A stretch of 64,000 nt of DNA. Origin: Proteiniphilum sp. UBA5384 (GTDB taxonomy: Bacteria > Bacteroidota > Bacteroidia > Bacteroidales > Dysgonomonadaceae). Positions 8,908-17,599 of the stretch are shown here, one piece after another. Each line of letters starts with the position of its first letter. Positions within the stretch are counted from its first letter, which is position 1. A program made the translations under genes and the position numbers. The notes below the pieces were generated by a model. That model saw nothing but the letters and a program-made list of their open reading frames with translations. It made no database searches and was not told where the DNA came from. The DNA is taken from the NCBI RefSeq assembly GCF_002410825.1, contig NZ_DHOS01000062.1:1-64000 (forward strand), written 5' to 3'.

Positions 8908-9891
8908 ATGGACTCTAACATAAAAAGTGTAGGTGTCCTCACCTCCGGGGGAGATGCGCCCGGTATGAACGCAGCTATCCGTGCGGTAACACGTGCCGGT
9001 ATATTCAACGGTATGAAGGTATACGGTATTTACCGTGGGTACAGGGGGCTGATCTCTGACGAGATCGTGGAATTCAAAACCAATAGCGTAAGCAATATTA
9101 TCCAGCAGGGAGGGACCATGCTGAAGACAGCGCGTTCCGCAGACTTTATGACAGAAGAGGGACGACGGCTTGCGTATGAGAACATGCAAAAGCATGGTAT
9201 AGAAGCATTGGTGGTAATCGGCGGTGACGGGTCCCTCACGGGAGCTTCTATTTTTGCCAGCGAGTACAACATCCCCGTGGTAGGACTTCCCGGCACAATA
9301 GACAATGACCTGAACGGTACTGATACAACAATCGGGTATGACACCGCGCTGAACACCATCATGCAATCTATGGATAAAATACGTGATACGGCCACTTCTC
9401 ATGAGCGCCTTTTCTTCATAGAAGTAATGGGGCGCAACTGTGGTTACCTGGCGCTTAACAGTGCGATTGCATCAGGAGCAGAAGCCGCGATCATCCCGGA
9501 AATAAGTATCGAAAAAGATCAATTGGGAGAACTTATAGAACAAGGGTTTCGCAAATCAAAAAGTAGCAGCATGGTGCTTGTCACCGAAAGTGAAGTGACC
9601 GGAGGTGCCATGAAGTTGGCAGAAAGGGTAAAAACCGAATATCCACAGTACGATGTACGCGTATCTATTCTCGGACACTTGCAGCGTGGGGGATCACCAT
9701 CGGCACAGGACCGTATCCTTGCCAGCCGTATGGGAGTAGCAGCCATACAGGCATTGATGGAGTATCAACGGAATGTGATGATTGGTATACGGGAAAACGA
9801 AATTGTATATGTCCCGTTTAAACGGGCAATAAAGAAAGACAGGGAAATTAGCCGGGAACTTCTGGAGGTATTACGCATCTCGTCTATCTGA
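8908..9891 (+). CDS. pfkA: 6-phosphofructokinase
   Basis: Glycolytic kinase that makes fructose 1,6-bisphosphate. The 327-residue protein has the N-terminal TSGGDAPGMNAAIR nucleotide loop, GGDGSLTGA, and the catalytic PGTIDNDLNGTDTTIG block. GGDG (Gly at the position that in PPi enzymes is usually Asp) points to ATP as donor; this is a family-based inference. It is transcribed alone from its own promoter. There is no clear terminator before the next gene, which has a promoter box of its own. Confidence 0.93.
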   Translation: MDSNIKSVGVLTSGGDAPGMNAAIRAVTRAGIFNGMKVYGIYRGYRGLISDEIVEFKTNSVSNIIQQGGTMLKTARSADFMTEEGRRLAYENMQKHGIEALVVIGGDGSLTGASIFASEYNIPVVGLPGTIDNDLNGTDTTIGYDTALNTIMQSMDKIRDTATSHERLFFIEVMGRNCGYLALNSAIASGAEAAIIPEISIEKDQLGELIEQGFRKSKSSSMVLVTESEVTGGAMKLAERVKTEYPQYDVRVSILGHLQRGGSPSAQDRILASRMGVAAIQALMEYQRNVMIGIRENEIVYVPFKRAIKKDREISRELLEVLRISSI

Positions 9892-9963
9892 TAATTATTT
9901 CCTTACTTATCATTTCCATAAAATAAATATACGTTTTCTATTCTTTTTTATAATTGAAAGACG

Positions 9964-9971
9964 TACTTTTG
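9964..9971 (+). promoter_or_regulatory. Candidate -7 promoter element of the mce/mmd locus
   Basis: TACTTTTG fits TAnnTTTG and lies 36 bases before the epimerase ATG. At 20 nt upstream the sequence is TTC rather than TTG. Confidence 0.5.
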
Positions 9972-10007
9972 TAGCTAAATACTGAAATATCATAAGAATA
10001 TAATAAT

Positions 10008-10415
10008 ATGAAGATTACACACATCGAGCACATCGGGATTGCTGTAAAGAGCATCGAAGAGCAACTCCCTTATTATGAGGGGGTTTTAGGGCTAAAATGC
10101 TATAACATCGAGACAGTAGAAGACCAAAAAGTTAAAACTGCCTTTTTCAAGGTGGGACAAACCAAAATTGAATTGCTGGAACCCACCAGTGAAGAGAGCA
10201 CTATTGCCAAATTCATTGAAAAAAGAGGTGAAGGTATCCATCACATGGCTTTTGCCACAGAAAATGTCAATGACGCCTTGAAAGAAATGGAAGGAAAAGG
10301 CGTACGGCTGATCGACCATGAAGCACGCCCGGGAGCCGAAGGATTGAATATCGCTTTTCTGCATCCCAAATCTACAGGTGGTGTCCTGACCGAATTGTGC
10401 GAGCATCCCGAATAA
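10008..10415 (+). CDS. mce: Methylmalonyl-CoA epimerase
   Basis: Interconverts (R)- and (S)-methylmalonyl-CoA. The 135-residue protein is a glyoxalase/VOC-fold member with metal-ligand positions in HIEHIGIAV at the N-terminus, GIHHMAFAT in the second half and LTELCE at the C-terminus. It is the first gene of a run that continues with the methylmalonyl-CoA decarboxylase subunits, which explains its role: it supplies the isomer for decarboxylation to propionyl-CoA on the succinate-propionate route. Confidence 0.92.
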   Translation: MKITHIEHIGIAVKSIEEQLPYYEGVLGLKCYNIETVEDQKVKTAFFKVGQTKIELLEPTSEESTIAKFIEKRGEGIHHMAFATENVNDALKEMEGKGVRLIDHEARPGAEGLNIAFLHPKSTGGVLTELCEHPE

Positions 10416-10485
10416 TCCGGAAGATTTCCTCCCCGGTACCAGATTGTTAGAAAATATTTACATCGTTTTAAATTAACATTTTTAT

Positions 10486-12048
10486 ATGAGCAACCAACTC
10501 GAGAAAGTAAAAGAGCTTATCCAACTGCGTGAAAAAGCTCGTTTAGGGGGTGGCGAAAAGAGAATCGAATCGCAACACCTCAAAGGAAAATACACGGCAC
10601 GTGAAAGGCTCGCCATGCTTCTGGATGAAGGAAGTTTTGAAGAATTCGACATGTTTGTGGAACACCGTTGCCACAACTTCGGAATGGAAAAAAACACATT
10701 CCTGGGAGATGGTGTGGTAACAGGTTACGGAACAATCTACGGACGTCTTGTGTATGTTTTTGCACAGGATTTTACCGTTTCCGGCGGTTCCCTGTCCGAA
10801 ATGCAAGCACAAAAGATCTGCAAAGTGATGGATCAGGCAATGAAAATGGGTGCTCCTGTGATTGGTATCAACGACTCGGGTGGTGCCCGTATCCAGGAAG
10901 GTATCAACGCATTGGGAGGATATGCCGAAATATTCCAACGTAATATCCTCGCGTCAGGTGTAATTCCCCAAATATCGGGTATTTTTGGTCCCTGCGCCGG
11001 CGGTGCAGTGTATTCTCCTGCCCTGACCGACTTTATCATCATGACCCAGGGAACTTCTTATATGTTCCTCACCGGCCCCAAAGTAGTGAAAACAGTCACG
11101 GGAGAGGATGTTACCCAGGAACAACTGGGAGGAGCTTCAGTGCATTCTACCAAATCAGGTGTTTCCCAGTTTCAGGTACAAACTGAAGAGGATGGATTGA
11201 AACTGATCCGTCACCTGCTCAGTTTTATTCCACAGAACAATCTGGAAGAAGCGCCCCTGCAACCCAATGATGATCCCATTGACAGGCTGGATGACGCACT
11301 TAACGAAATTATCCCCGACAGTCCCAACAAACCATACGATATGTATGAAGTGATCGGCGCGATCATCGACAAGGGCGAATTTCTGGAAGTCCATGCCGAT
11401 TATGCAAAAAATATCATCGTAGGTTTTGCCCGTTTCAACGGACAATCGGTAGGTATTGTGGCAAACCAGCCTAAATTCCTGGCCGGCGTACTCGACATCA
11501 ACGCTTCGCGCAAAGCGGCCCGTTTTGTCCGGTTCTGCGATGCTTTCAATATCCCCATCGTGTCTCTGGTAGATGTACCGGGCTTCCTTCCCGGAACAGG
11601 GCAGGAATATGGTGGAGTAATCACCCACGGGGCCAAATTGTTGTATGCTTATGGTGAGGCGACCGTACCGAAAGTAACGGTTACATTGCGTAAATCTTAC
11701 GGCGGTGCACATATTGTGATGAGTTGTAAACAACTCCGGGGCGATATCAACTATGCTTGGCCTACTGCAGAAATCGCGGTGATGGGTGCTGATGGGGCTG
11801 TAGAAGTACTTTACAGTAAGGAGATCGCGGCTGAAAAAGATCCTGAAAAAGTGGTTGCAGTGAAGGAAGAAAAGAAGAACGAATATAACGACCTCTTCAC
11901 TAACCCATATGTGGCAGCGCGCTACGGATATATTGATGATGTGATTGAGCCGCGGAACACCCGTTTCCGTGTTATTCGTGCATTACAGCAACTGCAAACC
12001 AAAAAATTGCAGAACCCGGCCAAAAAGCATGATAATCTACCTCTTTAA
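10486..12048 (+). CDS. mmdA: Methylmalonyl-CoA decarboxylase alpha subunit (carboxyltransferase)
   Basis: Carboxyltransferase subunit that moves the carboxyl group of methylmalonyl-CoA to biotin in a Na+-pumping decarboxylase. The 520-residue protein has two crotonase-fold halves: GIFGPCAGGAVYSPALTDF in the first and VDVPGFLPGTGQEYGG with SYGGAHIVMS in the second, standard for propionyl-CoA/methylmalonyl-CoA-type enzymes. The downstream OadG-like, biotin-carrier and beta subunits favour the membrane decarboxylase over a soluble propionyl-CoA carboxylase, since no biotin carboxylase is present here. The next gene starts immediately after the stop codon. Confidence 0.9.
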   Translation: MSNQLEKVKELIQLREKARLGGGEKRIESQHLKGKYTARERLAMLLDEGSFEEFDMFVEHRCHNFGMEKNTFLGDGVVTGYGTIYGRLVYVFAQDFTVSGGSLSEMQAQKICKVMDQAMKMGAPVIGINDSGGARIQEGINALGGYAEIFQRNILASGVIPQISGIFGPCAGGAVYSPALTDFIIMTQGTSYMFLTGPKVVKTVTGEDVTQEQLGGASVHSTKSGVSQFQVQTEEDGLKLIRHLLSFIPQNNLEEAPLQPNDDPIDRLDDALNEIIPDSPNKPYDMYEVIGAIIDKGEFLEVHADYAKNIIVGFARFNGQSVGIVANQPKFLAGVLDINASRKAARFVRFCDAFNIPIVSLVDVPGFLPGTGQEYGGVITHGAKLLYAYGEATVPKVTVTLRKSYGGAHIVMSCKQLRGDINYAWPTAEIAVMGADGAVEVLYSKEIAAEKDPEKVVAVKEEKKNEYNDLFTNPYVAARYGYIDDVIEPRNTRFRVIRALQQLQTKKLQNPAKKHDNLPL

Positions 12049-12966
12049 ATGCAGTTGAATATGAGAAACCTAAAAATAGTATTATTTCTTTTCACCGCGG
12101 TACTATTAGCCTCCGGATGCAGTTCCAAACAGAAGAATCCGGCCTGGGTAATCAACGAAGTCATGGTTCTTAATGAAGGCAGCTATATGGATGATTTCGG
12201 CCAACGGAACGGATGGATTGAAATATACAACAATACGGCAAAAACGCAGGATCTGGGGGGAAGATACCTCACCAACGACCGCAATAATCCGAAAAAGTAC
12301 CCAATCCCCCGTGGAGATGTCTTGACGAAGATCCCCCCCCATCAACATGCCTTGTTCTGGGCCGATGACGAACCTTTCAACGGAACATTCCATGTGAACT
12401 TCAAGCTCGATCCTACGAAAGAGAACTATATCGCATTATATGAAAATGACGGGAAAACACTGCTCGACGAGATCGTGATCCCGGCCGGCATGTTGGCTGA
12501 CCAGACCTACGGCTATCCGCAGGATGGCATTAAACTTGATGAGGAAGGGAAAAATCTCGCCACTCACCTTGAGCGGGTAACCCCCAGCAGTAATAACGCC
12601 ATTCTGGAAGAAAATCCCAAAGTGGTCGGCCTTCAGGAAACCGACTCATGGGGAGGGATGCTTACCATCACCTCCATGTTGGTGGTATTTTCCGCACTGA
12701 TTGCACTCTACTTCTTTTTCAAAATATCCGGAAATGTAGCCAACCGGATGTCAGAGAGGAAGGTAGCCAAAAGCGGCACCCTCTCCGCAGCGAGAAGCCA
12801 TTCACATTTATCAGGAGAAGTACTGGCCGCGATCTCTGCCGCTATTCACGAGATGAAAGAGGATCAGCATGATATAGAATCTACCATTCTCACTATCCAA
12901 CATGTGAAGAGAAACTATTCTCCGTGGAATTCCAAACTGCAGACATTAAGGAAATTACCAAAGTAG
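12049..12966 (+). CDS. Lamin-tail domain lipoprotein fused to an OadG-like (gamma) subunit
   Basis: A composite of 305 residues. A signal peptide ends in the lipobox LLASGC (Cys near residue 24). Next comes a lamin-tail-like domain (about 33-155, INEVMVLNEG...GWIEIYNN...NYIALYENDGKTLLDEIVIP). A single membrane helix follows (about 205-226), then a cytoplasmic tail ending YSPWNSKLQTLRKLPK, which resembles the C-terminus of OadG/MmdD subunits. OadG subunits assemble the decarboxylase and help bind metal on the carboxyltransferase. The predicted topology, with a periplasmic lamin-tail domain, is consistent. An alternative start is the ATG at 12061. Position between mmdA and the biotin carrier supports the role. 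Confidence 0.75.
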   Translation: MQLNMRNLKIVLFLFTAVLLASGCSSKQKNPAWVINEVMVLNEGSYMDDFGQRNGWIEIYNNTAKTQDLGGRYLTNDRNNPKKYPIPRGDVLTKIPPHQHALFWADDEPFNGTFHVNFKLDPTKENYIALYENDGKTLLDEIVIPAGMLADQTYGYPQDGIKLDEEGKNLATHLERVTPSSNNAILEENPKVVGLQETDSWGGMLTITSMLVVFSALIALYFFFKISGNVANRMSERKVAKSGTLSAARSHSHLSGEVLAAISAAIHEMKEDQHDIESTILTIQHVKRNYSPWNSKLQTLRKLPK

Positions 12967-13015
12967 GAGATAGAATAAAAAACAAAGAGTAAAGAATAAA
13001 GACATAATAATCAAT

Positions 13016-13459
13016 ATGAAAGAGTTCAATTATAAAATCAACGGTGCCCCTTTCAGGGTTGTAATTAACAAGTCGGACAATGAACTTGTAGAACTTGAAG
13101 TGAACGGTACACCCTACACGGTTGAAATAGCGCCTAAAGCATCAAAGCCCAAAGCTGTCGTACAACGGCAGCCTACTTCCGCGCAAGGTCCCACACCACA
13201 AGGTGCATCCACTCCTCTCGTAACAAAACCATCCGCTCCTGCCGGTAAAAACACCATTCAATCCCCGCTTCCCGGAGTCATCCTGGATATCCGTTGCAAA
13301 GTGGGAGATACAGTAAAGAAAGGACAAACCCTTATGATCCTTGAGGCAATGAAGATGGAAAACAATATCCTTGCCAACGGGAATGGAAAAATAACGGAAA
13401 TTCTTATACAGAAAGGAGACTCGGTACTCGAAGGAGCCGATCTTGTAGTCATTGAATAA
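13016..13459 (+). CDS. mmdC: Biotin carboxyl carrier subunit of the decarboxylase
   Basis: Carries biotin between the carboxyltransferase and the membrane beta subunit. The 147-residue protein has an N-terminal small beta region, a Pro/Ala/Thr-rich flexible linker (about 45-80) and a C-terminal biotinyl domain with EAMKMENN; the Lys of AMKM is the biotinylation site. A biotin ligase (birA) occurs elsewhere in the window. The beta subunit follows 15 bases downstream. Confidence 0.92.
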   Translation: MKEFNYKINGAPFRVVINKSDNELVELEVNGTPYTVEIAPKASKPKAVVQRQPTSAQGPTPQGASTPLVTKPSAPAGKNTIQSPLPGVILDIRCKVGDTVKKGQTLMILEAMKMENNILANGNGKITEILIQKGDSVLEGADLVVIE

Positions 13460-13474
13460 AACCCGGGATGAAGT

Positions 13475-14632
13475 ATGAACACATTATTATCATTAACAGA
13501 CAATCTACGGACATTCTGGGGCTATACCGGGTTTGCCAATGCGGAGATAGGCCATATAGTGATGATCCTCATCGGGTTAATTTTCATTTACCTTGCCATC
13601 ACAAAAGAGTATGAACCCCTCCTGTTGATCCCCATCGGATTTGGTATCCTAATCGGGAACATTCCGTTCAACGAGGCTGCCAACCTGCAGGTAGGTATTT
13701 ATGAAGAAGGATCGGTCTTAAATATTCTGTACCAGGGTGTGGTGAAGGGATGGTATCCCCCGTTGATCTTCCTCGGTATCGGGGCTATGACGGATTTCTC
13801 GGCTCTGATAGCCAACCCTAAGTTAATCCTGATTGGAGCGGCTGCCCAGTTCGGTATTTTCGGAGCTTATATAATAGCGCTGCAAATGGGATTCGCGCCC
13901 AATGAAGCAGGAGCCATCGGTATCATTGGCGGGGCAGATGGTCCTACCGCCATCTTTACCACCTCGAAACTCGCCCCTCACCTGTTGGGTGCGGTAGCTA
14001 TTTCAGCTTACTCTTATATGGCGTTGGTGCCCGTTATCCAGCCTCCCTTTATGCGGATGTTGACAACAAAGAAAGAACGGGTCATCAAGATGAAAACACC
14101 CCGTGTGGTTTCACAAACCGAAAAAGTGCTGTTTCCCATTATGGGGTTATTGTTGACTGCATTCCTGGTACCCTCCGGCCTTCCCTTGTTGGGGATGCTG
14201 TTTTTCGGTAACCTGTTGAAAGAATCGGGTGTAACCCGTCGTTTGGCTGAAACGGCACGTGGTCCGCTAATCGACATCGTTACTATCCTGTTGGGACTCA
14301 CCGTAGGTGCTTCTACACAGGCAACGACTTTCTTGCGGATTGAGTCGCTGAAAGTATTTGCTATCGGTGCATTATCTTTCGTCATTGCTACTTGTGCAGG
14401 AATCCTCTTCGTGAAGTTATTCAATCTGATATTGCCGAAAGAGAAGAAGATCAATCCGCTGATTGGGAATTCCGGCGTTTCAGCCGTGCCCGATTCAGCC
14501 CGTATCTCCCAGATAATCGGATTGGAATACGAACCCAGCAATTACCTGTTGATGCACGCCATGGGTCCCAATGTGGCCGGTGTGATCGGTTCAGCGGTAG
14601 CTGCCGGTATCCTGTTGGGATTCTTATATTAA
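13475..14632 (+). CDS. mmdB: Na+-translocating decarboxylase beta subunit, copy 1
   Basis: Multi-spanning inner-membrane subunit that decarboxylates carboxybiotin and exports Na+. The 385-residue protein has the essential Asp in GGADGPTA (Asp155) and the C-terminal signature MGPNVAGVIGSAVAAG (Asn366, Ser373) characteristic of oxaloacetate/methylmalonyl-type beta subunits. It follows the biotin carrier closely and is probably the main partner of mmdA. A GC-rich hairpin separates it from a second beta gene. Confidence 0.9.
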   Translation: MNTLLSLTDNLRTFWGYTGFANAEIGHIVMILIGLIFIYLAITKEYEPLLLIPIGFGILIGNIPFNEAANLQVGIYEEGSVLNILYQGVVKGWYPPLIFLGIGAMTDFSALIANPKLILIGAAAQFGIFGAYIIALQMGFAPNEAGAIGIIGGADGPTAIFTTSKLAPHLLGAVAISAYSYMALVPVIQPPFMRMLTTKKERVIKMKTPRVVSQTEKVLFPIMGLLLTAFLVPSGLPLLGMLFFGNLLKESGVTRRLAETARGPLIDIVTILLGLTVGASTQATTFLRIESLKVFAIGALSFVIATCAGILFVKLFNLILPKEKKINPLIGNSGVSAVPDSARISQIIGLEYEPSNYLLMHAMGPNVAGVIGSAVAAGILLGFLY

Positions 14633-14655
14633 CCATATTGAGTTATTCAAAAACA

Positions 14656-14682
14656 GAGGCGGGACAGTAGTCTCGCCTCTTT
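14656..14682 (+). terminator. Hairpin between the two beta-subunit genes, possible attenuator
   Basis: GAGGCGGGA (14656-14664) pairs with TCTCGCCTC (14671-14679) across a six-base loop, followed by only a short T run. It could end a fraction of transcripts after copy 1 and lower expression of copy 2. Confidence 0.5.
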
Positions 14683-14728
14683 CGATATAGCAAATTCAAG
14701 TACAGAGTATATAAAAGATTGATATTTC

Positions 14729-15886
14729 ATGGGATTAGAACAACTGTTACCGGCAATAGCCGGCATGACATGGCAGCATTTGGTGATGATTGGCATAGGC
14801 CTCATCCTGATTTATCTGGCCATCGCGAAAAATTATGAACCTACACTTTTGTTGCCGATGGGATTTGGTGCTATCTTAGTGAATATCCCCTTATCATCCG
14901 CACTCACACAAATCGATCCCGCCACGGGAGAAGCCGTGGAAGGCGTACTGAATATTTTCTTCGATGCCGGTATTGCCACCGAGATTTTCCCCTTGCTCAT
15001 ATTTATCGCAATCGGGGCAATGATCGATTTTGCTCCCTTATTCCGGAATCCCTCATTACTCCTATTCGGTGCGGCTGCACAATTCGGTATTTTCATAACA
15101 ATGATATTCGCCACACTGCTGGGATATGATATCCGTGAAGCCGCATCCATCGGTATTATAGGCGCCGCCGACGGACCTACCTCTATCGTGGTGGCCTCAC
15201 GTTTCGCACCCAACCTGCTGGGTCCCATCTCCGTGGCAGCTTATTCTTATATGGCACTCGTGCCCATTATCCAGCCACCGGTGATACGGTTACTGACTTC
15301 CCGTAAGGAACGGCTAATCAGGATGTCATCGGCAAGCCACAACAATAAGAAGATATCCAAAAAAGCACTTATCGCATTCCCTATTGTAATTACTGTGGCA
15401 GCAGGTATTATCGCTCCTTCTTCTCTGTCGCTGATCGGCTTCCTGATGTTTGGCAACCTGATCCGTGAATGCGGCGTATTGAATAAATTGTCTCAGTCGG
15501 CACAGAACGAACTCTCGAGCCTGGTTACCATATTGCTTGGAATCACTATCGCCAGTACAATGACAGCCGACAGGTTTATCCGCACAGACACCCTGATCAT
15601 TATTGCCCTGGGACTCTTTGCCTTTATCTTCGACACTTTTGGTGGCGTGATCTTTGCGAAATTCCTGAACCTGTTCCGAAAAGAAGGCAACAAAATCAAT
15701 CCGATGATTGGTGCTTGCGGCATTTCAGCATTCCCGATGTCGGCTCGCGTGATCCACCAGATGGGGCAAAAAGAAGATCCCTATAACTATCTGCTTATGC
15801 CGGCCATCAGTGCCAATGTAGGGGGACAGATAGGCTCGGTAGTGGCAGGAGGCATTATATTGACACTGGTTCCTTTACTTGCTTAA
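14729..15886 (+). CDS. Na+-translocating decarboxylase beta subunit, copy 2 (GcdB-like C-terminus)
   Basis: Second beta subunit of exactly the same length (385) but clearly diverged. The essential Asp148 is kept in GAADGPTS. At the C-terminus the motif reads ISANVGGQIGSVVAGG (Asn363, Ser370), with Ser-Ala in place of Gly-Pro; from memory this is closer to glutaconyl-CoA decarboxylase beta subunits. The 146-base gap, the hairpin between the genes and the small OadG-like gene immediately downstream suggest a separate membrane module rather than a fresh duplicate. It may work with the same alpha and biotin subunits or with partners encoded elsewhere. Confidence 0.88.
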   Translation: MGLEQLLPAIAGMTWQHLVMIGIGLILIYLAIAKNYEPTLLLPMGFGAILVNIPLSSALTQIDPATGEAVEGVLNIFFDAGIATEIFPLLIFIAIGAMIDFAPLFRNPSLLLFGAAAQFGIFITMIFATLLGYDIREAASIGIIGAADGPTSIVVASRFAPNLLGPISVAAYSYMALVPIIQPPVIRLLTSRKERLIRMSSASHNNKKISKKALIAFPIVITVAAGIIAPSSLSLIGFLMFGNLIRECGVLNKLSQSAQNELSSLVTILLGITIASTMTADRFIRTDTLIIIALGLFAFIFDTFGGVIFAKFLNLFRKEGNKINPMIGACGISAFPMSARVIHQMGQKEDPYNYLLMPAISANVGGQIGSVVAGGIILTLVPLLA

Positions 15887-15898
15887 AAAACAAAGACT

Positions 15899-16072
15899 AT
15901 GACATCAACCATACAAACAACGCTGTTCATCGCTACCATAGGGATAGTAGGAATTTTTATTTTTATGTCCTTTTTCTACCTGATTATCCTTGCGCTCGAC
16001 AAATACCTTCCCTATCAGGAAGAAAAACCTACGGAGGAATTTATGGAGGAGATATCCGAAAGTGAAGAGTAA
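15899..16072 (+). CDS. Small OadG-like membrane subunit (57 residues)
   Basis: A short frame 12 bases after the second beta subunit, on the same strand. It encodes one hydrophobic helix (about residues 9-33, beginning LFIATIGIVGIFIFMSFFYL), then ALDKYLPY and a strongly acidic tail with 11 Glu in the last 19 residues. A single N-terminal helix followed by a charged cytoplasmic tail right after an OadB-type gene is the standard layout of gamma/delta subunits such as OadG, MmdD and GcdD. No sequence motif beyond that is available at this length. It ends 25 bases from the convergent NAD kinase gene. Confidence 0.65.
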   Translation: MTSTIQTTLFIATIGIVGIFIFMSFFYLIILALDKYLPYQEEKPTEEFMEEISESEE

Positions 16073-16097
16073 AGGAAAGCACCGGCAAACGTTGCAT

Positions 16098-16994
16098 CTA
16101 CTTCTGTTGTTTTCTGACATCCGCACCCCACATCAGCTTATCCCGGAGCGTTTCGTAAAAAGTATGACCGATCCGCTTCACAACGCGCAGGGTATAGTCA
16201 TCCTTTCTCACATGGATACTTACCGACTCGTCTAGTACACGAGACTCACCATCCACTGAGACAAGGAACATATGGCTGCGGCTCTCTACTTTCAATGAGA
16301 TGATACTACTATCGTCCACTACCAGTGATCTCGATGTAAGATTGTGGGGGGCAATAGCCGAAAGAATAATGCTGGGCGTAGTGGGTGATAAGATGGAACC
16401 GCCAATACTTAATGAATAGGCGGTAGAGCCGGTGGGAGTCGATATCACCAATCCATCTGCCTGGTAAGAGGTCAGATAATCGTTATTGATATAGGCATGG
16501 ATTGAAAGCATAGAGGCTGTATCCTGTTTCAGGACAGCCACTTCATTGAGGGCATGCACATTAAATTGTTCCGGAGGAAATGCTTCATCGGTGGATAATT
16601 TCAATAATGTACGTTCTTCTACTTTATATGAGCCTTCCATCACCTCCTGCAGCGTCTCTTCCATATCGGCATAATTAATCGCTGCCAAAAAACCCAACCG
16701 CCCCGTATTAATACCCAGAATAGGGATACCTGAATCGCCTACTGTGCCGGCTGTTCTCAGGAAAGTACCGTCGCCACCCACACTCACAGCCATATCTACC
16801 GGCGTCAAGTTTTCCTCGAGCGTACAAAGAGAAGCGATTCTCTGTCGAATCGGAGCCGGAAGGCTATAAAAAAAATTCTCCGGCAAACATAATTCACCTC
16901 CATTCCGTCTGACAGCTTCACATACTCCGCATATCTGCTCTTCAGCTTTAGCGGTCCTGTCGGGGAACATACTCCCGAATAAAGCAAACCTCAT
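16098..16994 (-). CDS. nadK: NAD kinase
   Basis: Phosphorylates NAD to NADP in the cytoplasm. The 298-residue protein has the GGDGTFLR motif (Gly73-Arg80), NTGRLGFLA, and the second conserved block around ALNEVAVLKQ and SYQADGLVISTPTGSTAYSLS. Length and motifs are normal. It faces the decarboxylase locus from the opposite strand. Upstream on the same strand is an ACT-like gene; the 72-base gap is AT-rich with repeated AATC words and has no clear promoter. Confidence 0.93.
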   Translation of the reverse strand: MRFALFGSMFPDRTAKAEEQICGVCEAVRRNGGELCLPENFFYSLPAPIRQRIASLCTLEENLTPVDMAVSVGGDGTFLRTAGTVGDSGIPILGINTGRLGFLAAINYADMEETLQEVMEGSYKVEERTLLKLSTDEAFPPEQFNVHALNEVAVLKQDTASMLSIHAYINNDYLTSYQADGLVISTPTGSTAYSLSIGGSILSPTTPSIILSAIAPHNLTSRSLVVDDSSIISLKVESRSHMFLVSVDGESRVLDESVSIHVRKDDYTLRVVKRIGHTFYETLRDKLMWGADVRKQQK

Positions 16995-17066
16995 CTTTTT
17001 TCTTAATCATTTAATCGTTAAACCGTTGAATCGTTGGATTGAATCACCAAATCAGTAAATCATCCA

Positions 17067-17444
17067 CTACATATCCAGATAATACATCAATTCGTCCAAC
17101 CGCTCTTTCTGGGTATCAGTCACTTCCCCTTCTTTCATAAAATAGTAAACAACATTATAATTAAACCGCTCAAAACTTCTCAACAAGACAGTTACATCAT
17201 CAGTATCAAACTTCAAAGATACCCAAAGGGTCTCTCCTCCGGATATGGGAAAGGTATTGAGAGACATTACATGCACATTATTACCTTCAACAATCCTTGC
17301 TATTTCAGTGAGCGTATAGTCTTTGAACGGAACTTCCAGGATAATAAGGGAATTTTCCGTCTTGGAAAGTTCGGCAAACTGGTCAGGAGTAAGCGATGAA
17401 CTGAATTTTTCCAGTTGATCTTTGATAAATTCTTTGGTCGACAT
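17067..17444 (-). CDS. ACT-like domain protein (C-terminal part of the CBS-domain protein family found beside nadK)
   Basis: 125-residue cytoplasmic protein of unknown function. From about residue 30 it resembles, by memory, the C-terminal ACT-like half of a roughly 220-residue CBS-domain protein that sits upstream of nadK in other Bacteroidales: ILEVPFKDYTLTEIARIVEG, SFERFNYNVVYYF, and the terminal LDELMYYLDM. The two CBS repeats expected in front are absent and replaced by about 28 unrelated polar residues. The frame is intact, so this looks like a shortened but functional form. The remainder of the upstream gap has no CBS-like coding sequence. Confidence 0.6.
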   Translation of the reverse strand: MSTKEFIKDQLEKFSSSLTPDQFAELSKTENSLIILEVPFKDYTLTEIARIVEGNNVHVMSLNTFPISGGETLWVSLKFDTDDVTVLLRSFERFNYNVVYYFMKEGEVTDTQKERLDELMYYLDM

Positions 17445-17599
17445 TGCGCAAAACGGTTATTTCGTATTACTTTTGTATCTGATTTACAAAGATGGCAAAA
17501 TTTTGCCTAATTGAAAGTTCCTCCGGGTTTTATTTTATTTCTTTATCTAAATCCGATATGGAACTGTTCTTTGAATGGAAAAATTGTTTATAAAAATTT

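Noticed and set aside
17445..17599. Search for CBS-domain remnants upstream of the ACT-like gene
   Set aside because: The 155 bases are AT-rich and encode nothing CBS-like on the minus strand.
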